A DNA stretch of 26,631 bases from an uncultured Sphingobium sp. (GTDB lineage Bacteria; Pseudomonadota; Alphaproteobacteria; Sphingomonadales; Sphingomonadaceae): NCBI GenBank assembly GCA_946885845.1, contig CAMPHJ010000026.1, forward strand, positions 1 through 26,631, in the 5' to 3' direction. The notes under the pieces are model-generated. The model worked only from the letters and a program-made list of their open reading frames with translations, did no database searches and was not told where the DNA came from. The position numbers and the translations under genes are program-made. Every line of letters begins with the position of its first letter. The first letter of the stretch is position 1. Shown here piece by piece: positions 25,703 to 26,631 of this stretch.

Positions 25703-26335
25703 TCAGAAAATGAAGCCTTCCGGCGCGGCGAAACCTGGCAAAACCACCATTTCAACGTCGGTCAGGCTGGTCAGCCCCAATTTGCCATTGATGGCGCGGC
25801 CGCTGCACAGGCGAGTCACGCCGCGTTCGACTATGCCCGTCACCACGCGCGCGCCGTCGGCCAGCTGTTGCACGATCGCGGTCGGCACTGCCTCAACGGC
25901 GCCGTCGATGACCAGCAGGTCATAGGGCGCCCCGTCCACCGCGCCCGCCTGCAAGGGGCCGCGCACGACCGTGCCGTCATAGCCCATGACATCCGGTCCG
26001 CCTTCTTCCTCCACGGCGGTCACCTGCGCGCCCAGCGCCTTCAACAGCGCGGCGCTGTAACCGGTGGCCGCCCCGATCAGAAGGACGCGATCGCCCTCCT
26101 CAACCTGCGCTTCCTTCAGCAGGCGGCCCGTCGCCAGCGGCGGATTGATCGCGCGCCCGCCCCCCAGCGGGATCGCACGATCGATATAGGCCATGGCGCG
26201 CCGTTCGGCCGGAACGAAATCCTCACGCGGCATCCGCGCCATAACGGCGACGACACGCTGATCATCGACCCCGCTCGTGCGAAGCTGGCTTTCGACCATT
26301 GCGGCCCGCATCGATGAAAAATTCTGTTCGGTCAC
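25703..26335 (-). CDS. Protein-L-isoaspartate O-methyltransferase family protein (divergent)
   Basis: Pcm enzymes use SAM to methylate damaged L-isoaspartyl residues and so start protein repair. The 210-residue product has the family N-terminus (MVESQLRTSGVDDQRVVAVMARMPREDFVP), the SAM loop VLLIGAATGYSAALL (84-98), and later YDLLVIDGAVEAVP. The usual SQP-type motif is replaced by INPPLATGRLL (63-73), and the acidic residue of motif I is missing, so it belongs to a diverged branch and its repair activity is uncertain. Translation starts at GTG, decided by GAGGAA 5 bases upstream. The gene heads a probable operon with tolC and then popZ, and has an inverted repeat in its promoter region. Confidence 0.85.
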   Translation of the reverse strand: MTEQNFSSMRAAMVESQLRTSGVDDQRVVAVMARMPREDFVPAERRAMAYIDRAIPLGGGRAINPPLATGRLLKEAQVEEGDRVLLIGAATGYSAALLKALGAQVTAVEEEGGPDVMGYDGTVVRGPLQAGAVDGAPYDLLVIDGAVEAVPTAIVQQLADGARVVTGIVERGVTRLCSGRAINGKLGLTSLTDVEMVVLPGFAAPEGFIF

Positions 26336-26356
26336 GACACTTCCTCGATTGGCATA

Positions 26357-26380
26357 GCTGTATTATTAACGCAATACAGC
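26357..26380 (-). promoter_or_regulatory. Inverted repeat in the promoter region of the pcm-tolC run
   Basis: GCTGTATT (26357-26364) and AATACAGC (26373-26380) are perfect inverted copies around ATTAACGC. On the minus strand TAATAAT lies within it and could be a -10 box, so a protein bound to the palindrome would control transcription. It ends 21 bases before the GTG start. Confidence 0.4.
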
Positions 26381-26478
26381 GCTGACATTATCGACCTCTA
26401 AATCAGCATGCTTGCAACGCCAAGCGGCTTTCCACGCCACAGGGCCAGAATCTTGGGATCGCCCGCGCGCTCCCCCGC

Positions 26479-26507
26479 TTGACTTTGCGACGAAAGCCGC
26501 ACATTTG
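26479..26507 (+). promoter_or_regulatory. Probable sigma-70 type promoter of tRNA-Cys
   Basis: A TTGACT -35 box (26479-26484) lies 17 bases before CATTTG (26502-26507), a weak -10. A GC-rich discriminator follows, as is usual for stable RNA genes. Transcription would begin a few bases before the tRNA 5' end at 26526. Confidence 0.5.
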
Positions 26508-26525
26508 CGGCGTCCCACTTGGCGA

Positions 26526-26599
26526 GGCCCGATGGCGGAGTGGTGACGCAGCGGACTGCAAATCCGTGCACGCCGGTTCGATTCCGGCTCGGGCCTCCA
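26526..26599 (+). tRNA. tRNA-Cys (anticodon GCA)
   Basis: A complete cloverleaf can be drawn. The acceptor stem GGCCCGA pairs with TCGGGCC (26589-26595). The anticodon loop CTGCAAA holds GCA at 26558-26560 on a 5-base stem with one G-U pair. The T arm is GCCGG-TTCGATT-CCGGC. The discriminator base is U (26596), the known identity element for cysteine, and CCA (26597-26599) is encoded. It is the only tRNA gene in the window. The minus-strand open frames over it are shadows. Confidence 0.96.
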
Positions 26600-26631
26600 G
26601 CACATGCCAGGGCAGCCGCTTCCGGCGCCCG

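Noticed and set aside
26366..26605. Minus-strand open frames over the tRNA gene
   Set aside because: The LEARAGIEPACTDLQSA type peptide is the usual artefact of translating a tRNA gene backwards.

Overview
The window is a GC-rich chromosomal segment from an alphaproteobacterium, most likely a member of the Sphingomonadaceae (Sphingobium/Sphingomonas type). The reasons are a PopZ-type polar organiser (DUF2497) in a pcm-tolC-popZ-valS run, a CpaF ATPase, an 84-residue ATP synthase epsilon subunit, a large TonB-dependent receptor, and several short palindromic elements of the kind scattered through sphingomonad genomes. I see no prophage, transposase, CRISPR array or plasmid function. This is mostly core chromosome, with interest in the regulatory sites and repeats.

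Layout. 1-1563: the end of the F1Fo ATP synthase operon (atpD without its start, a palindromic repeat, atpC, a strong terminator). 1748-5145: three unrelated plus-strand genes, a CpaF secretion ATPase, an exported COG4798 methyltransferase-like protein and an EamA permease. 5137-6075: osmC (minus) and a PRC-barrel gene (plus), divergent, with a possible EcfG stress promoter between them. 6139-9836: a serine hydrolase, a small OscA/YezD protein (sulfur-starvation family) and a TonB-dependent receptor; the first two share an upstream motif with fixed spacing, suggesting a sulfur-starvation unit. 9877-15130: panB, then a YfgM-like protein, bamB, der and a TusA-like protein (envelope and ribosome assembly), then an orphan Hpt protein with a CtrA-like box upstream. 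15186-19128: a YhbW-like monooxygenase (plus), an acyltransferase-3 membrane protein (minus) and a HerA-like ATPase (plus). 19144-26335, minus strand: a MATE exporter, valS, popZ, tolC and a pcm-family gene. 26526-26599: tRNA-Cys(GCA), plus strand.

Working together. The yfgM-bamB-der order is the same as in E. coli and links outer-membrane protein assembly with 50S maturation. The pcm-tolC-popZ-valS block reads as one transcription direction with short gaps and ends at a strong hairpin followed by a T-rich tract. OsmC and the PRC-barrel protein look like stress functions. The hydrolase, OscA and receptor form the most suggestive possible new unit.

Most notable observations: (1) a dispersed palindromic repeat sits in frame inside valS and adds about 32 residues next to the catalytic core; (2) TTGTCTACTAG-N7-GAGTTA occurs upstream of both the hydrolase and the oscA-like gene; (3) a repeat element between atpD and atpC appears to supply the atpC ribosome binding site. 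No stretch longer than about 260 bases lacks a gene. Start codons were chosen from ribosome binding sites and family lengths and sometimes differ from the longest open frame.
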